This document shows, piece after piece, positions 1 to 7,900 of a DNA stretch of 64,000 nucleotides (the first letter of the stretch is position 1; each line of letters begins with the position of its first letter). Under the pieces are notes generated by a model that made no database searches, was not told the DNA's origin, and was given only the letters and a program-made list of their open reading frames with translations. Origin of the DNA: Oscillospiraceae bacterium (GTDB lineage Bacteria > Bacillota > Clostridia > Oscillospirales > Oscillospiraceae); NCBI GenBank assembly GCA_902795345.1, contig CADBKO010000001.1, forward strand, positions 1 through 64,000, read 5' to 3'. The position numbers and the translations under genes were made by a program.

Positions 1-1
1 G

Positions 2-766
2 CGGCTCAAAGCGCCTTACCTGGTTTTTCACGTTTCGGACGTTTCCTTGGAGGAAGGATACACTTACCGATGGCTGCATACAGACCGGGAAGTCCTGGAT
101 GGGGCGATTGAGTTTATCAATCTCCTGCTGGACGGTGTAGAGCCCACTTTTGATTTCCTTGTTGAAAACCAATGGTGGCCAGGCTTTACCTTCACCGATC
201 CGGAGAAAACAGAGTACCTCCTGTCCCATATCCAGTACCCCCGCGTGGGGATCATGCTGGACACGGGACATCTCATGAACACCAACTGGAAGCTCAAAAG
301 CCAGTGGGACGGCGTCAAGTATATCCTGAGCATGATCGAAAAGCACGGAGAGCTTTCCAAGAGCATCTACGGCCTGCACTTCCATCAATCCTTGAGCGGA
401 GCCTATTGCCGAAAGGCCGTAGGCAGTCTTCCGGAGGACTTTCCCCTGAATTACAACGATGAGTTTGGCCGTAACTATGCCCATATCCTGCAAATTGACC
501 GACACAGACCCTGGACAATAGAAGAATGCGCAATGATCCTGGGTCGTGTGAAGCCTAAGTACCTGACGCATGAGATCAGCGGCAGCGTTTATCACGGAAA
601 GAAATACGCCATTTGGCGTCAGCAACGGAAGATACGCTGGGGATATCATGAAGGCTTGGATAAGATGACCGTCAGTGAGGCAGAGGAATACCGGGAAAGA
701 ATGAGACAGGAACCGGAGCCTACCGGGAACTGGTTCCTGGATCATGTCATTCGCGGGATAAGCTGA
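2..766 (+). CDS. TIM-barrel sugar phosphate isomerase/epimerase, 5' end outside window
   Basis: The reading frame is open from base 2, so the gene starts upstream of the window; the TTG at 47 is only an internal codon. The visible 254 residues look like the C-terminal part of a xylose-isomerase-like TIM barrel (AP endonuclease 2 superfamily), which isomerises or epimerises sugars using metal-binding acidic and His residues. Supporting motifs are ENQWWPG, the metal-ligand stretch MLDTGHLMNT and HFHQS. The stop lies 15 bases before ecfT, so it probably belongs to the same operon as the ECF transporter and may act on a related nutrient, but the substrate cannot be read from the sequence. Family assignment is fairly sure; exact function is unknown. 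Confidence 0.75.
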   Translation, partial: RLKAPYLVFHVSDVSLEEGYTYRWLHTDREVLDGAIEFINLLLDGVEPTFDFLVENQWWPGFTFTDPEKTEYLLSHIQYPRVGIMLDTGHLMNTNWKLKSQWDGVKYILSMIEKHGELSKSIYGLHFHQSLSGAYCRKAVGSLPEDFPLNYNDEFGRNYAHILQIDRHRPWTIEECAMILGRVKPKYLTHEISGSVYHGKKYAIWRQQRKIRWGYHEGLDKMTVSEAEEYRERMRQEPEPTGNWFLDHVIRGIS

Positions 767-781
767 GGCGTTCAAAGAGAT

Positions 782-1678
782 ATGGTCAATCGAGATGCCT
801 TTTCGGGCTACCACCCGCTGGTGAACTTCCTGTATTTTGCACTGGTGCTGGTCTTCGGGATGTGCTTTATGCATCCCGTCTGTCTGGTAATCTCCCTGGG
901 CAGCGCCACGGCCTACAACCTTTACCTGAAAGGGAGAAAGGGGCTTCTTTTCTCCCTTCGCTTTTTGCTGCCCATGATGCTCCTGGCGGCGATCCTGAAC
1001 CCGGCCTTCAACCATGAGGGCGTCACCATCCTGGCCTATACCCCCAACGACAACCCCATCACCCTTGAGAGCCTTATATACGGCGTGGCCTCCGCCGCGA
1101 TGCTGGTGAGCGTGGTGCAGTGGTTTTCCTGCTATAACGAGGTTATGACCTCGGATAAGTTCGTGTATCTCTTCGGGCGGATCATCCCGGCGCTGAGTTT
1201 AGTCCTGAGCATGACGCTTCGCTTTGTTCCAAAATTCAATTCCCAGCTGAAGATTGTCCGCACTGCCCAGCGGTGCATCGGACGGGATGTGAGCAATGGC
1301 AGCGTCCTCCAACGCATGAAGCACGGGATTACCATTCTCTCCATCATGGTGACCTGGAGCCTGGAGAACGCCATCGAGACGGCGGACAGTATGCGCAGCC
1401 GGGGCTACGGGCTCCCGGGAAGAAGCGCCTTTTCCATCTACCGCTTTGACAGCCGAGATCAGTATGCCATGCTCTGGTTGGGCTTCTGCCTTTGGTACAT
1501 CGTGTTTGGCTGGATCAGCGGCGGCCTGGAATACCGCTATTATCCGTCCATCAGAGGCGCGGGCTTCGCGCCGTTCCCCGTGAGCTTTCTGCTGGTTTAC
1601 CTGGCCCTGTGCCTGACCCCACTGATTCTGAACCGAAGGGAGGATGCGAAATGGAAGCGTTTGAAGTCCGGGATCTGA
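782..1678 (+). CDS. ecfT: ECF transporter transmembrane (T) component
   Basis: This 298-residue protein is very hydrophobic, with about five to six membrane segments, and fits the CbiQ/EcfT family, the scaffold that couples the two ATPases to the substrate-binding S component. The cytoplasmic coupling region with Ala-Arg-Gly-type motifs is represented by TADSMRSRGYG near residues 200-210, the position where EcfT proteins contact the ATPases. The start ATG at 782 follows the isomerase gene closely. Its last 28 bases overlap the start of the fused ATPase/S-component gene at 1651, which argues for translational coupling and a dedicated module. The transported molecule is not identifiable; vitamins or metal ions are usual for the family. 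Confidence 0.88.
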   Translation: MVNRDAFSGYHPLVNFLYFALVLVFGMCFMHPVCLVISLGSATAYNLYLKGRKGLLFSLRFLLPMMLLAAILNPAFNHEGVTILAYTPNDNPITLESLIYGVASAAMLVSVVQWFSCYNEVMTSDKFVYLFGRIIPALSLVLSMTLRFVPKFNSQLKIVRTAQRCIGRDVSNGSVLQRMKHGITILSIMVTWSLENAIETADSMRSRGYGLPGRSAFSIYRFDSRDQYAMLWLGFCLWYIVFGWISGGLEYRYYPSIRGAGFAPFPVSFLLVYLALCLTPLILNRREDAKWKRLKSGI

Positions 1679-4296
1679 GCTTTGCTTATCCGGAACAGCG
1701 GAAGGATACGCTTTCGCATCTTTCTTTCTCCATCCCCCAGGGGCAATTCGTCACCCTCTGCGGTCCCTCCGGCTGCGGAAAAAGCACGCTGCTCCGGCAG
1801 CTCAAAACCGTCCTGGCCCCGGCAGGGGACCGGCGGGGCGTGATCCTCTTTGAGGGTACGCCCCTGGACGAAGTGGGGCAGCGGGATCAGAGCGAGCGTA
1901 TCGGCTTCGTGCAGCAGTCCCCGGAGAACCAGATCGTGACGGATAAGGTGTGGCACGAGCTGGCCTTCGGCCTGGAGAGCCTGGGCTGCGATACTCCCAC
2001 CATCCGCAGCCGGGTGGCGGAAATGGCCTCTTTTTTCGGCATCCAAACCTGGTTTTACAAGAACGTGACAGAGCTTTCCGGGGGGCAAAAGCAGCTCCTG
2101 AACCTGGCCTCCATCATGGCCATGCAGCCCTCCGTCCTCATTCTGGACGAGCCCACCAGCCAGCTGGACCCCATCGCCGCCTCGGACTTCCTCGCCACCA
2201 TCGGCAAAGTGAATCGGGAGCTGGGCACCACGATCCTCCTCACGGAGCATCGGCTGGAGGAGGCCTTTCCCCTCTCTGACCGGGTGCTGGTCATGGACAG
2301 AGGGCGGCTCATCGCAGACGGGACGCCCTCGGAGGTCGGCCAGCTTCTGCGGGGCAGCGGGCACGGGATGTTCCTGGCCATGCCCACGGCCATGCGGGTA
2401 TGGGCAAGCGTGGAGGATGATTCTCCCTGTCCCATCACTGTGCGGGATGGGCGGGACTGGCTGGCGGACTATGCGGATAAACATCCGCTGGGAGAGATCC
2501 CGGAGGAACAAGAAGCCACCAAGTCGGAGGAAACCGCCATCACTCTGGAAGACGTGTGGTTCAAATATGAAAAGGACCTGCCGGACGTGGTGAAGGGCGT
2601 AAGTCTCACCGTACAGAAGGGTGAATTTCTGGCCCTGCTGGGGGGGAACGGCACCGGCAAGACCACGACCCTTTCCCTGATTGGTGGCTTGCAGAAGCCC
2701 TACCGAGGCGAAGTCAAGCTGAACGGCAGAGTAGGCACCCTGCCGCAGAATCCGCAGACCCTCTTTGTGAAAAAGACGGTCCGGGAGGATTTGTTTGAGA
2801 TCTTCCGGGGCATGAAGTTGGAAAAGAAATACCAGGAGAACCGGGTGGCGCGGGCGGTGCAGCTCTGTCGCCTGGAGGAGCTGCTGGACCGGCATCCCTA
2901 CGACCTCTCCGGGGGCGAGCAGCAGCGGGCAGCGCTGGCGAAAGTGCTGCTTCTGGACCCGGAGATCCTGCTCCTGGACGAACCCACCAAGGGGCTTGAC
3001 GCGGAATTCAAGCAGGTTTTTGCCGTGATCCTGAAAACCCTGCAGCGTCGGGGCGTCACCGTGTTCATGGTGAGCCACGATGTGGAGTTCTGCGCGGAGT
3101 ACGCGGATCGCTGCGCCCTGTTTTTTGACGGAAACATCGTGTCCCAGGGACGGCCGAGAGAATTCTTCTCCGGTAACAGTTTTTACACCACCTCCGCCAA
3201 CCGTATGGCGCGGGGGCTGCTACCCGAAGCGGTGACACCCAGGGATGTGATGGCCGCCTGTGGGGGAATGCTTCCCCCGGAGCCGGAGCTGCTGGAAGAA
3301 GTACCGCCGCTGCCGGAACCGGACGAGAACAGCGCAAACGCCAAGCCCAAGAAGCTGCCGCTATGGCGCATCCTGCTGGCTGCTGTCAGCGGCGTGGGTG
3401 CGATCAGCCTTTTCATCCACACCCTGTCCCACCAGAACCTCTCCGAGCTCATCACGGAGAACGGCCTTACCACCGCCGCCTGGCAGGACATTCCCCTGTA
3501 TCTGCTGCTGGTGGCCTGCCTGCTCATCTGCGCCTTTTCCCTGAGTCGGAGAGCGCCCCAGCCGGTGCGCATCCAGACACCCAGGGACAAGCGGAAGCTC
3601 TCCAAGCGCACCGTCGCTGCCGCGATTTCCATCCTTCTGCTGATCCCCCTGACGATCTTCATCGGGGTCTACTATCTCGGTGGGACGCAGTATTACCTCA
3701 TTGCGATTCTCATCCTTGTAGAAACGATGCTGCCCTTCTTCCTGGTGTTCGAGGGGCGAAAGCCCCAGGCGCGGGAACTGGTGGTGATCGCCGTCCTCTG
3801 CGCCATCGGCGTGGTGGGCCGGGGCGCCTTTTTCATGCTGCCCTCCTTCAAGCCGGTGCTGGCCCTGGTCATCATTTCCGGGGTGGCCTTCGGCGGAGAG
3901 GCGGGTTTCCTTGTGGGCGCCATGACGATGGTGGCCTCCAACGTGCTGTTCGGACAAGGACCCTGGACGCCCTTCCAGATGTTCTCTGCGGGGATCATCG
4001 GGTTCCTGGCCGGAGTTCTCTTCCGCAAAGGCCTCCTGCGGCGGACGAAGATCTCCCTCTGCATTTTCGGGGCCATCGCCACAGTGGTGATCTACGGCGG
4101 CATCATGAACCCAGCCGCCGCCCTCATGTACGCCCACACACTGAACTGGAAGCTCCTTCTCACTTACTACGTATCCGGCATTCCCGTGGACCTGGTCCAC
4201 GCCACGGCGACGGTGCTGTTCCTCTGGCTGGCCGCCGAGCCCATGCTGGAGAAACTGGACCGGATCAAGGTGAAATACGGCCTTTATGAACCGTAG
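1651..4296 (+). CDS. ECF transporter fusion: two ABC ATPases plus membrane S component in one chain
   Basis: The 881-residue chain joins three normally separate subunits. ATPase 1 has Walker A GPSGCGKST at residues 38-46, signature LSGGQ at 142-146 and Walker B VLILDEP at 162-168. ATPase 2 has GGNGTGKTT at 331-339, LSGGE at 419-423 and ILLLDEP at 439-445. After a proline/glutamate-rich linker, residues from about 571 form multiple membrane helices with the glycine-rich character of ECF S components (for example the stretch around GRGAFFMLPSFKP). The start at ATG 1651 follows the ribosome-binding sequence GGGAGG and begins exactly at the first ATPase strand; longer upstream reading is inside ecfT. 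Domain identity is sure; the ligand is not known. Confidence 0.9.
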   Translation: MEAFEVRDLSFAYPEQRKDTLSHLSFSIPQGQFVTLCGPSGCGKSTLLRQLKTVLAPAGDRRGVILFEGTPLDEVGQRDQSERIGFVQQSPENQIVTDKVWHELAFGLESLGCDTPTIRSRVAEMASFFGIQTWFYKNVTELSGGQKQLLNLASIMAMQPSVLILDEPTSQLDPIAASDFLATIGKVNRELGTTILLTEHRLEEAFPLSDRVLVMDRGRLIADGTPSEVGQLLRGSGHGMFLAMPTAMRVWASVEDDSPCPITVRDGRDWLADYADKHPLGEIPEEQEATKSEETAITLEDVWFKYEKDLPDVVKGVSLTVQKGEFLALLGGNGTGKTTTLSLIGGLQKPYRGEVKLNGRVGTLPQNPQTLFVKKTVREDLFEIFRGMKLEKKYQENRVARAVQLCRLEELLDRHPYDLSGGEQQRAALAKVLLLDPEILLLDEPTKGLDAEFKQVFAVILKTLQRRGVTVFMVSHDVEFCAEYADRCALFFDGNIVSQGRPREFFSGNSFYTTSANRMARGLLPEAVTPRDVMAACGGMLPPEPELLEEVPPLPEPDENSANAKPKKLPLWRILLAAVSGVGAISLFIHTLSHQNLSELITENGLTTAAWQDIPLYLLLVACLLICAFSLSRRAPQPVRIQTPRDKRKLSKRTVAAAISILLLIPLTIFIGVYYLGGTQYYLIAILILVETMLPFFLVFEGRKPQARELVVIAVLCAIGVVGRGAFFMLPSFKPVLALVIISGVAFGGEAGFLVGAMTMVASNVLFGQGPWTPFQMFSAGIIGFLAGVLFRKGLLRRTKISLCIFGAIATVVIYGGIMNPAAALMYAHTLNWKLLLTYYVSGIPVDLVHATATVLFLWLAAEPMLEKLDRIKVKYGLYEP

Positions 4297-4356
4297 AGCC
4301 AATTATGCGCTGAAGTTAACGAAAAGAGGCGGTTTAGCAGAAATATACAGATAGGG

Positions 4357-4401
4357 TGTCACAAACACGCACTCCCGTGGGCCTTTATATATGAGGGGTA
4401 T
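4357..4401 (+). promoter_or_regulatory. Promoter-like motif, copy 1 of 2
   Basis: TGTCACA at 4357-4363 is followed by a GC-rich stretch, then TTTATATAT (4384-4392) and GAGGGGTAT (4393-4401). A near-identical block occurs at 12068-12113 with the same order and a spacing differing by one base. The CTCCC and GAGGGG parts form a short inverted pair around the AT-rich core. Each copy precedes the first gene of a module in the mobile region by 230-360 bases, so a shared promoter or operator is the likely role. Confidence 0.5.
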
Positions 4402-4711
4402 TCATCGGCGGTCGACTCCGAGCGGTATCCCAAGTATTCTGCGGGAGTGGGCGAATTGAACAGTACAAAGGGAAACGCGGTTTTGCGGCATTAGGCTGCC
4501 GAAAGACCACGGACCGCCGCCAATAAGGAAAGCGCAGATAGCCGTAAGGCCGTCTGCGTTATTTCTTTCTCCCATATGCTTCCTCACTGCGCTGCGGCAT
4601 AGTCCGGGTGAGCAGGGAGAAGCATATCTCTGTTTAAAAGCTGTGGGGACAAAGAAGCCTCACAGCCGGGTCGTATGCCCTGTAGTTGGGCCCTATCGCG
4701 CCAGAGCGCCC
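4402..4711 (+). promoter_or_regulatory. Long untranslated leader of the sigma-like gene, with a hairpin at 4533-4558
   Basis: About 310 bases without a convincing gene separate the promoter-like motif from the first coding region. Within it, CGCAGA (4533-4538) pairs with TCTGCG (4553-4558), and the inner GCC/GGC pair closes a GTAA tetraloop. The sequence after it is T-rich (TTATTTCTTTCT), so this could act as an attenuator or weak terminator. No other gene-like signal is seen. Confidence 0.4.
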
Positions 4712-4752
4712 CCGTTTCTGAGATTTGTTCCAATAAAACTCAGAAACGGAGG
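4712..4752 (+). promoter_or_regulatory. Perfect 11-bp inverted repeat covering a Shine-Dalgarno site
   Basis: CCGTTTCTGAG (4712-4722) is perfectly complementary to CTCAGAAACGG (4739-4749), with a 16-base loop. The 3' arm ends inside the GGAGG (4748-4752) that serves the ATG at 4761, so folding would partly hide the ribosome-binding site. The arrangement suggests translational control of the downstream gene; this is inferred from base pairing alone. Confidence 0.5.
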
Positions 4753-4760
4753 ATATGATC

Positions 4761-5147
4761 ATGGCCAAAAGTAACCCATACCACCCTGATTATAAGAAGG
4801 TTTATGCAGGAACATACATTTCACCTGAAGTGATGAGAGTTCTCAAGCAAAGTGATCGGAAGATGGAGTACATGGAGGTGGACATCAAACGGGAAAGAAA
4901 GAAACGGCGGAAGGGAAAGCCCATTGAGAATTACAATCAAGGCAAAGAGCTTTCGCTCGATAAGTTCGCCGAGGACGACCTGGTTGAGTTTGTTTCTCCC
5001 GAATTGTCGCCGGAGGAAATTGCCATCCTGCTGGAGCAGCTCCGGACTCTGGACAAAAGCAGACTCCTCGAATACATCGGAACAGTGGATCAGGAAACCA
5101 TGCGGCAGGTTGATGAAGCTTTCCGTATCAGCGTGGGGCACGATTAG
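4761..5147 (+). CDS. Chimera of a mobile-element sigma-like N-terminus and a MazF/PemK-like C-terminal tail
   Basis: The first 65 or so residues (starting MAKSNPYHPDYKK and including SDRKMEYMEVD) resemble the start of sigma-70-like factors carried by clostridial conjugative elements. The last 45 (around ILLEQLRTLDKSRL and ETMRQVDEAFRISVG) resemble the C-terminal end of MazF/PemK ribonuclease toxins. Neither half is complete: no sigma DNA-binding helix-turn-helix follows, and the toxin's N-terminal catalytic core is absent. ATG 4761 is preferred over 4755 because GGAGG ends 8 bases upstream of 4761 but only 2 upstream of 4755. At 128 residues it is probably a recombination product; whether it is functional is unknown. 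Confidence 0.6.
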   Translation: MAKSNPYHPDYKKVYAGTYISPEVMRVLKQSDRKMEYMEVDIKRERKKRRKGKPIENYNQGKELSLDKFAEDDLVEFVSPELSPEEIAILLEQLRTLDKSRLLEYIGTVDQETMRQVDEAFRISVGHD

Positions 5148-5166
5148 ACAGGAGGACAATGGAACT

Positions 5167-5322
5167 ATGACCGCAATGACACATGCGGAGCTGAAGGACA
5201 ACCTGGCCTTCCTCTCCGCCCTGCAAATGCTGAAGCGGCTCGTGGAGAGGGCAATGATGACCGAAGCTGAAGCGGAGTCCGTTCAGCGGGAGCTGAGGAA
5301 GCGCCTCCGTCCTACTGTGTAA
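5167..5322 (+). CDS. Small SHOCT-like protein of the recombinase module
   Basis: This 51-residue protein begins at ATG 5167 after AGGAGG at 5150-5155 and ends 109 bases before the first recombinase. Its C-terminal half (LKRLVERAMMTEAEAESV then RELRKRL) has the pattern of a SHOCT domain, a short helix pair of unknown molecular role common at protein ends and in mobile elements. Small genes of this sort often sit just upstream of recombinase cassettes in clostridial elements. Assignment is tentative because of the short length. Confidence 0.55.
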   Translation: MTAMTHAELKDNLAFLSALQMLKRLVERAMMTEAEAESVQRELRKRLRPTV

Positions 5323-5431
5323 GTGATAGCTTTGTGACCAATTCCCAGATGCTTCTTTCGTTGGGTTTGGTGGATAGCTTTAAAGGGATCGTCCTGCTAT
5401 TGTGTGTCGCTGAAGGGAGGTTAAAAGCACT

Positions 5432-7036
5432 ATGTCCAAGATCAAGAACATAGCCCAGGGCTCCTATGTGACCGTCATTAAGCCCAGGGATATGAGTCCG
5501 GCAAAGCTGCGCGTGGCTGCATATTGCCGCGTCAGCAGCGACTCGGCGGACCAGATCAATTCCTACATCGCCCAGGTGGATCACTATACGAGGTATATCT
5601 CCTCCCATGAGGGCTGGGACTTGGCGGACATCTACGCTGACGAAGGGCTCACAGGCATGGAGGTCAACCACCGGGAAGAATTCAAGCGCATGATCGCAGA
5701 TTGCCGAGACGGGAAGATCGACCGCATCCTGGTCAAATCCATCTCCCGCTTCGCCCGGAACCAGGAGGATTACATCCTCCATATACGGGAGCTGCTTCGG
5801 CTGGGCGTCACGATCTACTTCGAGAAGGAGAACATCGATACAGGAAAAATCACCTCGGAGCAGACTGCGGACATCTACGGAGCCTTCGCGCAGATGGAAA
5901 CCACCAGCCACTCACAGAACATGCGCGTGAGCTACCGCATCCAGATGGAGAAGGGAATCTTCGTCCCGGCCAAGGCCCCCTACGGATACCGGTTGGTGGA
6001 CCGGGCGCTTCATATTGTCCCGGAGGAAGCGGAGATCGTGCGGTACATCTTCCGAGAGTTCTTAAATGGCCGCGGGAAACTGGATATCGCAAGGGAACTC
6101 AACGAGCGAGGCGTGGAACGCGGCAGCGACCGCGGGATCAGCAAGGCTGACGGTCCTGGCGCGTGGTATGTGGACACCATTAACTACATCCTCGCGAATG
6201 TCACCTACACAGGGGATCAGGTCTGGCACAAGACCTACAAGACCGACGTCTTGCCCTACCGCAAGGAGCGGAACAAGGGACAGAAGCCTAAATACTTCGC
6301 AGAGGACTGCTGCCCCGCGATCATCAGCAAGAAGGATTTTGAGAAAGCACAGCAGCTGATGGCCAGGAAGCGGGAAATCTATCCCAAGGCGCCAAGCATG
6401 GAGTCCATGTTCAGCAAACGGATCTTCTGTGCGGAATGCGGGGCCCCGTGCCGCAGGAAGAATGTCGGGGCGCAGATCTACTGGGTGTGCTGGCGGCATG
6501 ATCACGGCAAAGAGGCTTGCCCTGCTAAGGAAAGGCCGGAAATGAGAATTCGGGATGCCCTTTGCAGATTCTATTGGAAAATAAGGAATGGCAGGGAAAC
6601 GATCCTTCGTCCGGTCCTGACGCAGCTCAGGGAGCTGCAGGAACGGGAACTGAGAGCCGATCCGCGGCTCGGAGAAATCGACGCGGAAATAGCGAAGCTC
6701 ACAGATCAGAATCTTGTACTCACTCGACTGAAGTCGAAAGGGTATCTTGATTCTGATCTTTATTTATCTCAGATGGACGAGCTCAACGCCAGAGCGAGGG
6801 AGCTCCGCAAGCTGCGCCGCAGCATCCTGGAAAAGACCGGTGAGGACGAGCAGATCCGCAGAACGGAGGAAATGCTGGAGTATCTGGAAAGCAGCAACGG
6901 TCAGATGGACGGGCTTGACCCGCTCATCTTCACCGTGCTGATCGACCGCCTGCGCCTGACCGCAGACGGGAACGTCAGGATCAGGCTCCGGAACGGCCTG
7001 GAAGTGACGGAAACGCTGAATGCGGAGGCGAGATAA
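5432..7036 (+). CDS. Large serine recombinase 1
   Basis: The 534-residue protein has the large serine recombinase layout. The N-terminal resolvase domain (about residues 25-170) carries catalytic Ser35 in YCRVSS and the typical KSISRFARN; the 'recombinase' DNA-binding domain follows, then a zinc ribbon (CAECGAPC and WVCWRHD), then a coiled-coil C-terminus rich in Leu/Arg/Glu. Such enzymes cut and rejoin attachment sites through a 5' phosphoserine link, integrating or excising an element. It is the first of three adjacent recombinase genes, abutting the next directly (stop at 7036, start at 7037). It appears intact. Confidence 0.92.
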   Translation: MSKIKNIAQGSYVTVIKPRDMSPAKLRVAAYCRVSSDSADQINSYIAQVDHYTRYISSHEGWDLADIYADEGLTGMEVNHREEFKRMIADCRDGKIDRILVKSISRFARNQEDYILHIRELLRLGVTIYFEKENIDTGKITSEQTADIYGAFAQMETTSHSQNMRVSYRIQMEKGIFVPAKAPYGYRLVDRALHIVPEEAEIVRYIFREFLNGRGKLDIARELNERGVERGSDRGISKADGPGAWYVDTINYILANVTYTGDQVWHKTYKTDVLPYRKERNKGQKPKYFAEDCCPAIISKKDFEKAQQLMARKREIYPKAPSMESMFSKRIFCAECGAPCRRKNVGAQIYWVCWRHDHGKEACPAKERPEMRIRDALCRFYWKIRNGRETILRPVLTQLRELQERELRADPRLGEIDAEIAKLTDQNLVLTRLKSKGYLDSDLYLSQMDELNARARELRKLRRSILEKTGEDEQIRRTEEMLEYLESSNGQMDGLDPLIFTVLIDRLRLTADGNVRIRLRNGLEVTETLNAEAR

Positions 7037-7900
7037 ATGGCTTGGCAGAGGAAGATTCCCTTTGGCTACCGGATGGAGCAAGGGTCCCTCGCCTGCGAGC
7101 GGACGGAGGCCGAAACAGTGAGACGAGTATTCTCCATGTACCTGGCCGGCAACTCTATGAAGCGGATTGCCGAGGTCATGACAGAGCAGGGCGTTCCTTA
7201 TCACAGAGACAAGCCCTGCTGGAATAAGAACATGGTGAAGCGGATTCTGGAAAACGGGAAGTACCTTGGCGACGGAGAATACCCGCGCATCATCCGTGAC
7301 GAGGATTTCCTCGCCGCTCAGCAGTTGAAGGAAAGCAAAAACCTGTACGCTCCCTGCCCTGCAAAGATAGCGCCCCTTAAGGGTAAGCTCGTCTGCGGCG
7401 TTTGCGGGACCGGAATGATGCGGCTGTCTGTCGGCAACGGCGCCGCCAGATGGAAATGCCGTAACTCGGACTGCCCATGCGCCGTGCGCTTCCCGGACAG
7501 CGAGCTCTGCGGAAAGGTGGATGACTGCCTCCGGGTGATCGCGCAGACGCCGGAGCTGCTGGCGGATTGCGAGGTTTCGCCGCCCCCTGTCCAGTCCGAC
7601 GTCATGCGGCTGGAAAACGAGCTGGTCGCGGCCTTCAACCGCGGCACGGAAAGTACCGATTACATGAAGGCCCTGATCTTCGCGGTGGCCGCAGAGAAAT
7701 ACAAGCAGATACCAGACCACACGCTTCAGCGCAAGGTGAGAAGCCTTCAAGAGAAGGTAACCGCCCAGGAGCTTACGGATCAGCTGAAGCAGGAGCTGCT
7801 GGACACCGTGGTGCAGGCCATTCAGATCGGGATAGGAACCAGCGTCAATATGCAGCTTATCAACGGGCAATCCGTGGAAAGCAAGGAGGATACGCGATGA
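7037..7900 (+). CDS. Recombinase-like protein lacking the catalytic domain
   Basis: These 287 residues begin directly with the 'recombinase' domain (IPFGYRMEQ and onward) and continue into a zinc ribbon (CGVCGTGM with KCRNSDCPC) and a helical tail. The N-terminal serine catalytic domain present in both flanking recombinases is missing, so it cannot cut DNA by itself. The start abuts the stop of recombinase 1, and its end overlaps the start of recombinase 3 by four bases (ATGA), so the three are translated as a unit. A role as DNA-binding partner or directionality factor is an inference from this conserved position. It could alternatively be a degenerated copy, but its tidy start and overlaps argue against decay. 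Confidence 0.82.
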   Translation: MAWQRKIPFGYRMEQGSLACERTEAETVRRVFSMYLAGNSMKRIAEVMTEQGVPYHRDKPCWNKNMVKRILENGKYLGDGEYPRIIRDEDFLAAQQLKESKNLYAPCPAKIAPLKGKLVCGVCGTGMMRLSVGNGAARWKCRNSDCPCAVRFPDSELCGKVDDCLRVIAQTPELLADCEVSPPPVQSDVMRLENELVAAFNRGTESTDYMKALIFAVAAEKYKQIPDHTLQRKVRSLQEKVTAQELTDQLKQELLDTVVQAIQIGIGTSVNMQLINGQSVESKEDTR

